Shown here: positions 16,360-24,619 of the stretch, piece after piece
How positions within the stretch are numbered: position 1 is the first letter of the stretch
Layout of the letters: each line of letters begins with the position of its first letter
DNA from: CBDFKB01 sp965248715
GTDB lineage: Bacteria > Pseudomonadota > Alphaproteobacteria > Rhizobiales > Rhizobiaceae
Length of the DNA: 64,000 nucleotides
NCBI GenBank assembly: GCA_965248715.1
Contig: CBDFKB010000008.1
Coordinates: 372,001 to 436,000 of the forward strand
Direction of reading: 5' to 3'
The notes under the pieces: generated by a model
The model's database searches: none
What the model was told of the DNA's origin: nothing
What the model saw: the letters and a program-made list of their open reading frames with translations, nothing else
Made by a program: the position numbers and the translations under genes

Positions 16360-18375
16360 GTGTTTGGGAGGAAGCGTAGGGGTTTGGTTGCGTCATCGGG
16401 AGCATCAACTGGCTCAAGGCCGGTTACATTTCCGCAATATTTATTGCTGAACGCCGAACGTTTTGCGGATCGAGCCGCGATGCGGCACAAAGATTTTGGC
16501 ATCTGGCAAACCTGGACCTGGAAACAGCTGCGCGACGAAGTCGCGGCATTTTCTTTGGGGCTGGAAACCCTTGGTGTGAAGGCCGACAGCAAAGTCGCCA
16601 TTGTCGGCGCAAACCGACCACGCTTGTACTGGACCTTGTGTGCCGCCCAGGCGCTGAAAGCGATACCAATCCCGGTCTATTCCGATGCGGTCGCCGACGA
16701 AATGGCCTATGTGCTAGCTCATGCGGAAGCCGAAATCGCAATCTGCCAGGACCAGGAACAGGTCGACAAGATTTTATCGATCAGCGAGCAATTGCCAAAA
16801 CTGAAAAAGATCGTGTTTGATGAGCCACGCGGCCTACGCGACTACGATCCGGCCAATTTGCACGATTTCCGCGATGTGCAGGCAACAGGCCGCGAACGCA
16901 TGGCCGAGAGCGGGGTGCATGAACGCTGGCTGGAAACCATCGCCAAGGGCAGGGGCGATGAACTGGCGGTGATGTTGTATACCTCTGGTACCACCGGCCG
17001 GCCGAAGGGTGTGATGCTGTCGTTTGATAATTTGGTTATATCGACGCTCAATGGCAGCAAATTCGACAATTTGACCGAAAACGAAGAAGTGATTGCCTAT
17101 TTGCCGCTAGCTTGGGTCGGCGACCATGTGTTCTCCTATGCCCAGTCCTATACCGTCGGTTTTTGTGTCAATTGTCCCGAAAGCGTGGAAACCATCGTCC
17201 AGGACCGGTTGGAGATCGCGCCGACCTATTTCTTCGCGCCGCCACGCAATTTCGAGGTTTTTTTGACCAATATCATGGTGAACATGGAAGATGCTGGGCG
17301 CTTGAAAAAGGCGATGTTCGACCATTTCATGGGTCTGGCAAACCGGGTCGGCGAGAAGATCCTCAATGGCGATTCCGTATCGCTGTGGGATCGACTGCGC
17401 TATTTTGTAGGTGAAATTTTGGTTTATGGTCCGCTGAAGAACCGCTTGGGTTTTTCCAAATTGCGGGTCGGCTACACTGCCGGCGAGGCGATCGGACCAG
17501 AGATCTTTTCATTTTACCGTTCGCTCGGCCTCAATCTCAAGCAATTGTACGGCCAGACCGAAGCAAGCGTTTATGTGACCATGCACCCAGACGGTGAAAT
17601 TCGCGCCGACACGGTGGGCACGCCGGCACCGGAAGTGGAAATTAAACTCGATGAAACCGGCGAAGTATTGTACCGCTCGCCAGGCGTGTTCGTTGGTTAT
17701 TACAAACAAGAAGAGGCGACCCGCAAAACCAAGACCGAGGACGGCTGGGTGCACACCGGCGATGCCGGATTTTTCGACGATCATGGCCATCTGAAGATCA
17801 TTGATCGGGCAAAGGATGTGGGCAAGCTCAATAACGGCTCCATGTTCGCGCCGAAATATATTGAGAACAAGCTGAAATTCTTCCCGAACATCAAGGAAGC
17901 GGTCGCGTTCGGTGACCATCGCGATTTCTGCGGCGTGTTTATCAATATTGATCTGACCGCCCTCGGCAATTGGGCCGAACGCAACAACATTTCCTACGGT
18001 AGCTACCAAGAGCTAGCCGTCCATCCACAGGTCTATGAAATGATCCAACAGCATGTGGATCAGGTCAATCGTGGCCTGGCGTCAGAAGAGATGATGGCGG
18101 CATCGCAAATCCGTCGGTTCTTGATCCTGCACAAGGAACTCGACGCCGACGATGGTGAGTTGACCCGGACACTGAAAGTACGCCGCACCTTTATTGGTGA
18201 ACGCTATGAACCGCTGATCGATGCGCTTTATGACGGTTCAAGCGAGAAGGAAATTTCCACCGAGGTCACCTTTGAAGATGGCCGCAAAGGTTCGATTACC
18301 GCGATCGTGAAAATCTGCGACATGGAAACCTATCCACCGCGCCACGCCGCCGTGCTCGGGGAGGCGGCGGAGTGA
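16360..18375 (+). CDS. Long-chain-type acyl-CoA synthetase (AMP-forming)
   Basis: The roughly 670-residue ANL ligase carries P-loop YTSGTTGRPKGVML, GQTEASVY and the A8 region IDRAKDVGKLNNGSMF. The latter is typical of large FadD/ACSL-like ligases found beside branched-chain-type ABC transporters in alphaproteobacteria. It should activate a fatty or aromatic acid to its CoA ester as it enters the cell. The start is uncertain: GTG at 16360 is the longest, but a GGGAGG at 16366-16371 points to TTG 16384. Its end overlaps the next ATPase gene by 4 bp, which makes it the first gene of the transporter operon. Confidence 0.87.
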   Translation: MFGRKRRGLVASSGASTGSRPVTFPQYLLLNAERFADRAAMRHKDFGIWQTWTWKQLRDEVAAFSLGLETLGVKADSKVAIVGANRPRLYWTLCAAQALKAIPIPVYSDAVADEMAYVLAHAEAEIAICQDQEQVDKILSISEQLPKLKKIVFDEPRGLRDYDPANLHDFRDVQATGRERMAESGVHERWLETIAKGRGDELAVMLYTSGTTGRPKGVMLSFDNLVISTLNGSKFDNLTENEEVIAYLPLAWVGDHVFSYAQSYTVGFCVNCPESVETIVQDRLEIAPTYFFAPPRNFEVFLTNIMVNMEDAGRLKKAMFDHFMGLANRVGEKILNGDSVSLWDRLRYFVGEILVYGPLKNRLGFSKLRVGYTAGEAIGPEIFSFYRSLGLNLKQLYGQTEASVYVTMHPDGEIRADTVGTPAPEVEIKLDETGEVLYRSPGVFVGYYKQEEATRKTKTEDGWVHTGDAGFFDDHGHLKIIDRAKDVGKLNNGSMFAPKYIENKLKFFPNIKEAVAFGDHRDFCGVFINIDLTALGNWAERNNISYGSYQELAVHPQVYEMIQQHVDQVNRGLASEEMMAASQIRRFLILHKELDADDGELTRTLKVRRTFIGERYEPLIDALYDGSSEKEISTEVTFEDGRKGSITAIVKICDMETYPPRHAAVLGEAAE

Positions 18376-19184
18376 ACGCACCGGCAGACCAGTCGCGTTT
18401 TAATGCTGGCAATGGCGACGATGCGATGCTGCATATCGACAATGTTTCGCTTTCATTTGGCGGGGTGAAGGCGATCCGTGACGTCTCGTTCGATATTCGC
18501 CGCGGCGAAGTCAGGGCGATTATCGGGCCGAACGGCGCCGGCAAGACCTCGATGCTGAATGTAATCAACGGGTTTTACCACCCGCAGGAAGGCACGATTA
18601 CCTATAAGGGTAAAACCCGGCGCAAAATGCGCCCGCACCAGGCGGCGGAATCCGGCATCGCCCGCACCTTTCAAAATGTAGCGCTGTTTCACGGCATGTC
18701 GACGCTGGACAACATCATGTCCGGGCGTAGCCTGCGCATGCATAAGAATTTCTTCTGGCAAGCGATCTATTTCGGACCGGCCCGCAACGAAGAGATCGAA
18801 CATCGCCGCCGGGTCGAGGAAATCATCGATTTCTTGGAAATCCAGGCGATCCGCCGCACGCCGGTTGGTCAATTGCCCTACGGCCTGCAAAAACGGGTTG
18901 AATTGGGCCGGGCGCTGGCGATGGAACCGGAACTGTTGCTGCTCGACGAGCCGATGGCTGGCATGAACCTAGAAGAAAAAGAAGACATGTCGCGTTTCGT
19001 GCTCGATGTGAACAATCAGTTCGATACCACGATCGCGCTGATCGAGCACGATATGGGCGTGGTAATGGACCTCGCCGATCGGGTGGTGGTTCTCGACTAT
19101 GGCAAAAAGATCGCCGACGGCACGCCGGCCGAGGTGCAGTCGAACCAAGACGTGATTGATGCCTATCTCGGGGTGGCACATTAG
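18372..19184 (+). CDS. Branched-chain-type ABC transporter ATPase (LivG-like)
   Basis: The 270-residue ATPase has Walker A GPNGAGKTS, the LivG-specific GIARTFQNVALF, signature-region LPYGLQKRVELGRAL and Walker B LLLDEPMAGMN. It is one of two ATPases of a HAAT-family importer with the LivH and LivM permeases, a periplasmic receptor and LivF, all encoded just downstream. The start GTG overlaps the acyl-CoA synthetase stop, which ties uptake to CoA activation. Confidence 0.92.
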   Translation: MNAPADQSRFNAGNGDDAMLHIDNVSLSFGGVKAIRDVSFDIRRGEVRAIIGPNGAGKTSMLNVINGFYHPQEGTITYKGKTRRKMRPHQAAESGIARTFQNVALFHGMSTLDNIMSGRSLRMHKNFFWQAIYFGPARNEEIEHRRRVEEIIDFLEIQAIRRTPVGQLPYGLQKRVELGRALAMEPELLLLDEPMAGMNLEEKEDMSRFVLDVNNQFDTTIALIEHDMGVVMDLADRVVVLDYGKKIADGTPAEVQSNQDVIDAYLGVAH

Positions 19185-20135
19185 ATGCTGTATAATATTT
19201 TCATCGATCCGTTTGTGCAGATGTATCAACTGCCAGACTTCTTCCTGCAAGTGCTGTGGGAAGGGTTCGTCGCCGGCACACTCTATGCCCTGATCGCGCT
19301 CGGTTTCGTGCTGATCTTCAAAGCGTCGGGGGTATTTAACTTTGCCCAGGGCATCATGGTAGTGTTCGCGGCCTTGTCGCTAGTTGGACTGCACGAATTG
19401 GGAGTGCCCGCGCCGCTGGCCCTGATTGGCGCCATCGTCATCATGGGCATTTTGGCGGTTTCGGTGGAGCGGTTGGTGTTTAAGCACCTGGTCAACCAAC
19501 CCGACATCATCTTGTTCATGGCCACTATCGGCCTAACTTATTTCTTGATCGGGCTCGGCGAGTTCGTATTTGGCGGCGAGCCGAAATCGATGATCACCGA
19601 GGAGCTCGGCCTGCCGACCGGCTCGTCGGATTGGCAAGTCTTCGACGGCATCGTCATTTTTCAGCATATCGATATCGCCGCAGCGGTGATCGCTGCGATT
19701 TTAGTCGCAAGCCTTGGTATCTTCTTTTCCAAAACCAAGACCGGACGGGCGTTGCGAGCGGTGGCCGATGATCACCAAGCGGCACTTTCGGTCGGCATTT
19801 CGTTGAACCAAATTTGGATGATCGTGTGGTTCGCCGCCGGTATTGTGGCGTTAGCTACCGGCATCATGTGGGGTGCAAGATCGGACGTGTCATTCGCGCT
19901 GCAGATCATCGCATTGAAAGCATTGCCGGTGTTGATTCTGGGCGGTTTCACCTCGATCCCGGGCGCGATCATCGGCGGACTGATTATCGGGTTTGGCGAG
20001 AAATTATTTGAGGTTTACTGGGGCGGGCTGCTCGGCGGTGGCGTCGAGGGCTGGTTTGCCTATGTGATTGCCCTGATATTCCTGCTGTTTAGGCCACAAG
20101 GCTTGTTCGGCGAAAAGATTATTGAGCGGATTTGA
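19185..20135 (+). CDS. Branched-chain-type ABC transporter permease (LivH-like)
   Basis: This 316-residue membrane protein has about eight helices. It has the LivH hallmarks GFVAGTLYALIALGFVLIFKASG, FNFAQG and GRALRAVADDHQAA, the EAA-like cytoplasmic loop. It begins immediately after livG and ends in an overlap with the following VOC gene. It forms the membrane channel with the LivM-like protein. Confidence 0.92.
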   Translation: MLYNIFIDPFVQMYQLPDFFLQVLWEGFVAGTLYALIALGFVLIFKASGVFNFAQGIMVVFAALSLVGLHELGVPAPLALIGAIVIMGILAVSVERLVFKHLVNQPDIILFMATIGLTYFLIGLGEFVFGGEPKSMITEELGLPTGSSDWQVFDGIVIFQHIDIAAAVIAAILVASLGIFFSKTKTGRALRAVADDHQAALSVGISLNQIWMIVWFAAGIVALATGIMWGARSDVSFALQIIALKALPVLILGGFTSIPGAIIGGLIIGFGEKLFEVYWGGLLGGGVEGWFAYVIALIFLLFRPQGLFGEKIIERI

Positions 20136-20137
20136 AG

Positions 20138-20533
20138 ATGGCGCACAGGAGCCGCATGGGCGTGATTGTGATCGACTGCAAGGGCGAGGAATTAGCCGAC
20201 GCCAGCCGGTTCTGGTCGGCGGCACTTGGCCTTGATGCCAAAGTCGATCCGGACCATGCCGACTATGTTGCGCTTGAAACCCCCAAAGGCCACGTCAAGA
20301 TGCTGCTGCAAGCGGTCAGCCATGCTTCGCGTTTACACATGGATATCGAGACCGACGACCGGGCTGCCGAGCGTGATCGGTTATCGGCATTGGGCGCTAG
20401 CGTGGTCAAAGAAGTCGATGAGGGGGCCAAGCATTGGACCATCATGGAAGCGCCGAGCGGCCATCGCTTCTGCCTGGTCAAGCCGCAGGGTGCGGATTTT
20501 GCGGACCACGCCAACACATGGAGTAATGGTTGA
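20138..20533 (+). CDS. VOC-family (glyoxalase/dioxygenase-fold) protein
   Basis: The 131-residue protein has the paired beta-alpha-beta-beta-beta units of the vicinal oxygen chelate fold: GVIVIDCKGEELADASRFW at the start, then YVALETPKGHVKML, a central SRLHMDIETDD and a terminal WTIMEAPSGHRFCLV. Members are glyoxalases, ring-cleavage dioxygenases or ligand-binding proteins. Which one this is cannot be told, and the metal-ligand set is not clearly complete. It is embedded between the two permease genes with overlaps on both sides (TGATG into livM), so it must be co-translated with the transporter. The ATG at 20138 is used. Confidence 0.82.
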   Translation: MAHRSRMGVIVIDCKGEELADASRFWSAALGLDAKVDPDHADYVALETPKGHVKMLLQAVSHASRLHMDIETDDRAAERDRLSALGASVVKEVDEGAKHWTIMEAPSGHRFCLVKPQGADFADHANTWSNG

Positions 20534-21609
20534 TGCTGTATCGCGAGGCGGGCCAGTACAAGACCAGCTACCAGGGCGATTCGGTAATGTTCCCGATTGC
20601 CCAGGACCGCTGGGCGATCGGATTTTTCCTGCTCGTGGGCTATTTGCTAATCCCTTATTTCGGCAACGATTTCTTTTTGACCTCGATGATGATCCCATTT
20701 CTGATCTTTACATTAGCGGCGATCGGGCTCAACATATTGACCGGATATGCGGGACAATTATCGCTCGGCACCGGCGCCTTTATGGGGGTTGGCGCTTATG
20801 CCTGCTACAAGCTGACCTCGATATTTCCGGACGTGAACATCATCATCATGGTGTTATGTTCCGGGATATTTTCCGCTGGTATTGGCATGATTTTCGGCCT
20901 GCCGTCACTGCGGATCAAAGGGTTTTATTTGGTGGTCGCCACCCTTGCAGCGCAATTTTTTCTAGAGTGGTGCTTCATCCGCATTGAGTGGCTTTACAAT
21001 TACAACGCATCGGGTGCGATTGAAGTGCCGACCCGCAGGGCTTTTGGCGTCATCGTTACCGGTGCCTCTGCCACCCCGGTTACCCGCTATCTGGTGGTGC
21101 TGACCATTGTCGTGGTGCTAACCTGGATTGCCGCCAACATTATCCGAGGCCGCATCGGCCGTTCCTGGATGATGATCCGCGACATGGACATCGCCGCTGA
21201 GCTGATGGGCATCAGGCCTTTGTACGCAAAGATTTCCGCTTTTGCCGTCTCATCGTACTTCTGCGGTGTCGCCGGCGCCATGATGGTATTTTTCTGGCTC
21301 GGTGCGGCCGAGGTGGAAAGTTTCGACGTCAACCATTCGTTTTTGATCCTGTTCATGGTGATCCTCGGCGGCCTCGGCAGCTTGAAAGGCGCCTATATGG
21401 GCGCGGCGTTCATCTGGATATTGCCAATTATCATTCGCGCTCTTCCGCGCTCTTTCGGACTTGATGTTCCCAGTTCCACGGTCGAACATGTCAACTTCAT
21501 GATCGTTGGCGCGCTGATCTTGTTCTTCTTGATTATCGAGCCCGCTGGATTGGCGCGATTGTGGGCAATTGCCAAACAGAAATTGCGTGTCTGGCCGTTC
21601 CCGTACTGA
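20533..21609 (+). CDS. Branched-chain-type ABC transporter permease (LivM-like)
   Basis: The 358-residue permease has about ten helices and the LivM signatures ILTGYAGQLSLGTGAFMGVG and GRSWMMIRDMDIAAELMGI. Its ATG shares a base with the VOC stop (TGATG at 20531-20535), a sign of coupled translation. An N-terminal stretch of roughly 20 polar residues (REAGQYKTSYQGD) precedes the first helix. Confidence 0.92.
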   Translation: MLYREAGQYKTSYQGDSVMFPIAQDRWAIGFFLLVGYLLIPYFGNDFFLTSMMIPFLIFTLAAIGLNILTGYAGQLSLGTGAFMGVGAYACYKLTSIFPDVNIIIMVLCSGIFSAGIGMIFGLPSLRIKGFYLVVATLAAQFFLEWCFIRIEWLYNYNASGAIEVPTRRAFGVIVTGASATPVTRYLVVLTIVVVLTWIAANIIRGRIGRSWMMIRDMDIAAELMGIRPLYAKISAFAVSSYFCGVAGAMMVFFWLGAAEVESFDVNHSFLILFMVILGGLGSLKGAYMGAAFIWILPIIIRALPRSFGLDVPSSTVEHVNFMIVGALILFFLIIEPAGLARLWAIAKQKLRVWPFPY

Positions 21610-21724
21610 CGGATCGGCGCATTCGCAAATGACCATGCACCGGACCGCGCATGGTTGAATAAACACACAGCGGTTCACTGAAAGGGCGGCCAAGTGCCGT
21701 TCAAAAGCCAAGGAGGGAGGAATT

Positions 21725-23029
21725 ATGACCTTCACGAAACTTGCTCTAGGCGCTGCCGCGACCGCGATGATCGCTACCGGTGTCATGGTGTCGACGGCCC
21801 AGGCCGAAGACACGATTTATGTTCCATCGCTCGCTTACCGTACCGGACCGTTTGCCGGCGGCGGCGTGCCGATCGCGAACGGTTTTGCCGACTATATGAA
21901 TATGCTGAATGCGCGCGACGGCGGCATCGGCGGCGCGAAAATCGTTGTTGAGGAGTGCGAGACTTCTTACAACGCGCAAAAGGGCGTTGAGTGCTATGAG
22001 TCCACCAAGGGCAATGGCGCGATCGTCTACAACCCATATTCAACTGGTATTACCCTGCAGTTGATCCCGAAAGCGCCAGTCGACCAAATTCCGGTTCTTT
22101 CGATGGGCTATGGCCTGTCGGCGGCGGCGATCGGTGAGAAGTTCCCGTGGACCTTTACCTATCCTGCCTCCTATTGGAGCCAGATGTCGTCGATCTTAAA
22201 ATATATCGACGCTAATGGTGGTCTTGAAGGCAAAAAGATCGGCTTCATCTATCTTGACGTTGGCTATGGCCGCGAGCCGATCCCGCTTCTTGAACAGTTG
22301 GCACCGCAAATGGGCTTTGAACTGGCCATGTTCCCGGTCGCCGGCAAGGAAATGCAGAACCAGTCGTCGCATTGGCTCAATGTTCGCAAGGAAAAGCCTG
22401 ACTGGATGATCATGTGGGGTTGGGGCGCCATGAACCCGACCGCGATCAAGGAAGCGGCGAAAATCCGCTATCCGATGGACCACTTCATCGGCAATTGGTG
22501 GTCGGGCGCCCATGCTGACTTGCTGCCGGTTGGCGAAGTTGGCACAGGCTACAAAGCCGCTAACTTCTCCGGCGTCGGCACTGACTTCCCGGCCTTGCAG
22601 GACATCATCAAGCACGTGGTTGAACCTGGTAATAGCCAGGCCGATCCGTCAACGGTTGGCAATGTATTGTACAACCGTGCGGTGTTTAACGCAGTATTGG
22701 TCGCCGAGGGGATCCGAACGGCGCAGGCAATCTCCGGCAAAACCGTGATTTCCGGTGCGGATATGCGTGACGGGCTTGAAAACCTTGATCTGTCCGAAGC
22801 CCGGTTGGCCGAAATCGGCCTGGCCGGTTTTACCGCGCCGATTAAAGGGTCCTGCGCTGATCATGAAGGCGGCGGTTCGGTCTTCATCCAGCAGTGGAAC
22901 GGTACCGATTGGGAACGGATTTCCGACCCGATCTCACCGATGAGCGATGTGGTTGGCCCGCTTCTGCAAAAAGCGGCTGACGAATATGTCGCCGGACAGG
23001 AAGGCTGGCAGACCCAGTCTTGCTCGTAA
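21725..23029 (+). CDS. Branched-chain-type ABC transporter substrate-binding protein
   Basis: This 434-residue secreted receptor has a signal peptide ending near residue 27 (STAQAED). It has a type I periplasmic-binding fold with YVPSLAYRTGPFAGGG at the ligand pocket and AVFNAVLVAEGIRTAQ in the second lobe. It is of the subgroup paired with acyl-CoA ligases and is probably specific for an organic or aromatic acid rather than leucine; that is inference. A very strong AAGGAGGGAGG precedes the ATG, fitting high expression. A stable hairpin follows before livF. Confidence 0.92.
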   Translation: MTFTKLALGAAATAMIATGVMVSTAQAEDTIYVPSLAYRTGPFAGGGVPIANGFADYMNMLNARDGGIGGAKIVVEECETSYNAQKGVECYESTKGNGAIVYNPYSTGITLQLIPKAPVDQIPVLSMGYGLSAAAIGEKFPWTFTYPASYWSQMSSILKYIDANGGLEGKKIGFIYLDVGYGREPIPLLEQLAPQMGFELAMFPVAGKEMQNQSSHWLNVRKEKPDWMIMWGWGAMNPTAIKEAAKIRYPMDHFIGNWWSGAHADLLPVGEVGTGYKAANFSGVGTDFPALQDIIKHVVEPGNSQADPSTVGNVLYNRAVFNAVLVAEGIRTAQAISGKTVISGADMRDGLENLDLSEARLAEIGLAGFTAPIKGSCADHEGGGSVFIQQWNGTDWERISDPISPMSDVVGPLLQKAADEYVAGQEGWQTQSCS

Positions 23030-23042
23030 TATAACAATCGCA

Positions 23043-23068
23043 GTCCCGTGGCCCGGTGGCCGCGGGAC
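23043..23068 (+). terminator. Intercistronic hairpin after the binding-protein gene
   Basis: GTCCCGTGGCC (23043-23053) and GGCCGCGGGAC (23058-23068) form an 11-bp stem with one G-U pair and a CGGT tetraloop. No U-run follows. It probably stabilises the upstream binding-protein message or partly terminates before livF. Confidence 0.55.
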
Positions 23069-23110
23069 GGCACATTTACAGATTTTTGAACCTGATACCG
23101 GATAGCGATC

Positions 23111-23944
23111 ATGAGTGCGGAACCGATTGTAGAGGCGACAGAAGAGCTCGTTCTGCGGATCAACAATATCGAGGTGATCTATAACCACGTCATCTTGGTA
23201 TTGAAGGGTGTGTCACTCATTGTACCGCGCGGCGGCATTGTCGCCCTGCTTGGCGCCAATGGTGCCGGCAAGACTACCACGCTGAAAGCAATCTCCAATT
23301 TACTGCATGCTGAACGCGGCGAGGTTACCAAGGGCGAGATCGTGTTCGAGGGTAGCCAGGTACAGTCTTTGACGCCGAATGAATTGGTGCGCCGCGGCTG
23401 CATTCAGGTGATGGAAGGCCGGCATTGCTTCGAACATTTGACGGTCGAGGAAAACCTTCTGACCGGCGCCTATACCAGGCGCGACGGCTGGGGCAAGATC
23501 CGCGCCGATCTTGAACTGGTCTACAGTTATTTTCCGCGGTTGAAAGAACGCCGCTCCTCGCTTGCCGGCTACACATCGGGTGGCGAACAGCAAATGTGCG
23601 CAATCGGCCGGGCGCTGATGTCACGACCGACCATGATCCTGCTTGACGAACCATCAATGGGTTTGGCGCCGCAACTGGTCGAAGAGATTTTCGAAATCGT
23701 CAAGACCCTCAACGGCAATGAAGGCGTGTCGTTTCTGGTGGCGGAACAAAACACCAATATCGCGCTTAAATATGCAACCTATGGATATATTCTAGAAACC
23801 GGCCGCATCGTCATGGATGGTGTCGCCGATAAATTACGCGAAAACGATGACGTTAAAGAATTCTACCTCGGGGTCGGCGGCGAAGGCCGGCGCTCGTTCC
23901 GTAATGTGAAACACTATAAACGGCGCAAACGCTGGCTGTCGTGA
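23111..23944 (+). CDS. Branched-chain-type ABC transporter ATPase (LivF-like)
   Basis: The 277-residue second ATPase of the importer has Walker A GANGAGKTTT, the LivF-type GRHCFEHLTVEENLLTG, signature YTSGGEQQMCAIGRAL and Walker B ILLDEPSMGLAPQ. The C-terminal tail, rich in Arg and Lys after residue 255, is longer than in the core family. It completes the transporter set begun at 18372. Confidence 0.92.
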   Translation: MSAEPIVEATEELVLRINNIEVIYNHVILVLKGVSLIVPRGGIVALLGANGAGKTTTLKAISNLLHAERGEVTKGEIVFEGSQVQSLTPNELVRRGCIQVMEGRHCFEHLTVEENLLTGAYTRRDGWGKIRADLELVYSYFPRLKERRSSLAGYTSGGEQQMCAIGRALMSRPTMILLDEPSMGLAPQLVEEIFEIVKTLNGNEGVSFLVAEQNTNIALKYATYGYILETGRIVMDGVADKLRENDDVKEFYLGVGGEGRRSFRNVKHYKRRKRWLS

Positions 23945-23977
23945 GGTGGTTTTTGCCGGGCGAATGCAACAATCGCG

Positions 23978-24463
23978 ATGCGAAATTTCCGCTATGCCCG
24001 CGCGCGGGTGATCAACGCAATCCTGATATCGGCGGCGCTTGCGTGCGGCGCCGGCTTTGTCCTTTATATGTTGCTGCCCTATGCTGGAGTGCAGCCGACA
24101 ACCAGCGCCGGTATTGTTGGAGCATTGGTATTTTTCGGCGCTTGTTCGGCAAATATGATATGGCGCTTTGTGATAGATGATGTAGTTTTGGCGATCAGAC
24201 CCGATGGTATAGTTGACCGCAGGATCAGCCCGGAAGTCATCCGCTGGGAAGATATCAAGGAAATTCGGTTTGAACGGGCCGAAAACGATTTTTTTCTTCG
24301 GGTTTATTTGTGGCCGCAAGCGCCGGTTGCCGGCTCCTGTAACCACAGGATCGAGACCGCCATGCTGGATGGCAGTATTGAACAAATCACCGACGCGATT
24401 TCGCATCGTTTGACCGTCACTAGTGGTTCGATTCCAACATTTGCGTCCCGGTGCAACACTTAG
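23978..24463 (+). CDS. Small membrane protein of the STM3941/PH-like type
   Basis: The 161-residue protein has two transmembrane helices (about residues 12-32 and 43-62). A short beta-rich cytoplasmic domain follows, with LAIRPDGIVDRRISPEVIRW and EDIKEIRFERAEND. This layout resembles uncharacterised STM3941-like proteins with a bacterial PH-type fold. No function is known. Its last 15 codons run into a CTAG-bounded palindrome (24420-24496), so the C terminus was probably altered when that repeat arrived. Confidence 0.65.
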   Translation: MRNFRYARARVINAILISAALACGAGFVLYMLLPYAGVQPTTSAGIVGALVFFGACSANMIWRFVIDDVVLAIRPDGIVDRRISPEVIRWEDIKEIRFERAENDFFLRVYLWPQAPVAGSCNHRIETAMLDGSIEQITDAISHRLTVTSGSIPTFASRCNT

Positions 24464-24496
24464 GTTTACAAATGTTGGAATCAAAAGAACCACTAG
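24420..24496. repeat. CTAG-bounded palindrome, first of a pair
   Basis: The left arm 24420-24443 (CTAGTGGTTC then GATTCCAACATTTG) is repeated in inverted form at 24469-24496, with a 4-nt insertion in the right arm and otherwise no mismatch. The spacer is 25 nt. The element begins and ends with CTAG and overlaps the 3' end of the preceding gene. Confidence 0.8.
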
Positions 24497-24509
24497 CAAG
24501 ATACTAAAT

Positions 24510-24595
24510 CTAGTGGAATTTTTAAATTTGACATTTGACATTTGACAAACGACGAAGCCGCAAATGGGTACCAAATGTCAAATTCATTCCACTAG
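24510..24595. repeat. CTAG-bounded palindrome, second of a pair
   Basis: The outer arms CTAGTGGAAT and ATTCCACTAG pair, and an inner AATTTGACATTTG pairs with CAAATGTCAAATT. It starts 13 bp after the first palindrome and shares its first seven bases, CTAGTGG. The element directly precedes the PaaK-like gene, 24 bp from its ATG. Confidence 0.75.
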
Positions 24596-24619
24596 GAGCC
24601 AATAAAACGAGAGTGCTGT

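Noticed and set aside
24425..24440. T-loop-like GGTTCGATTCC, considered as part of a tRNA
   Set aside because: It belongs to one arm of a long palindrome. No acceptor or anticodon stems can be formed around it.
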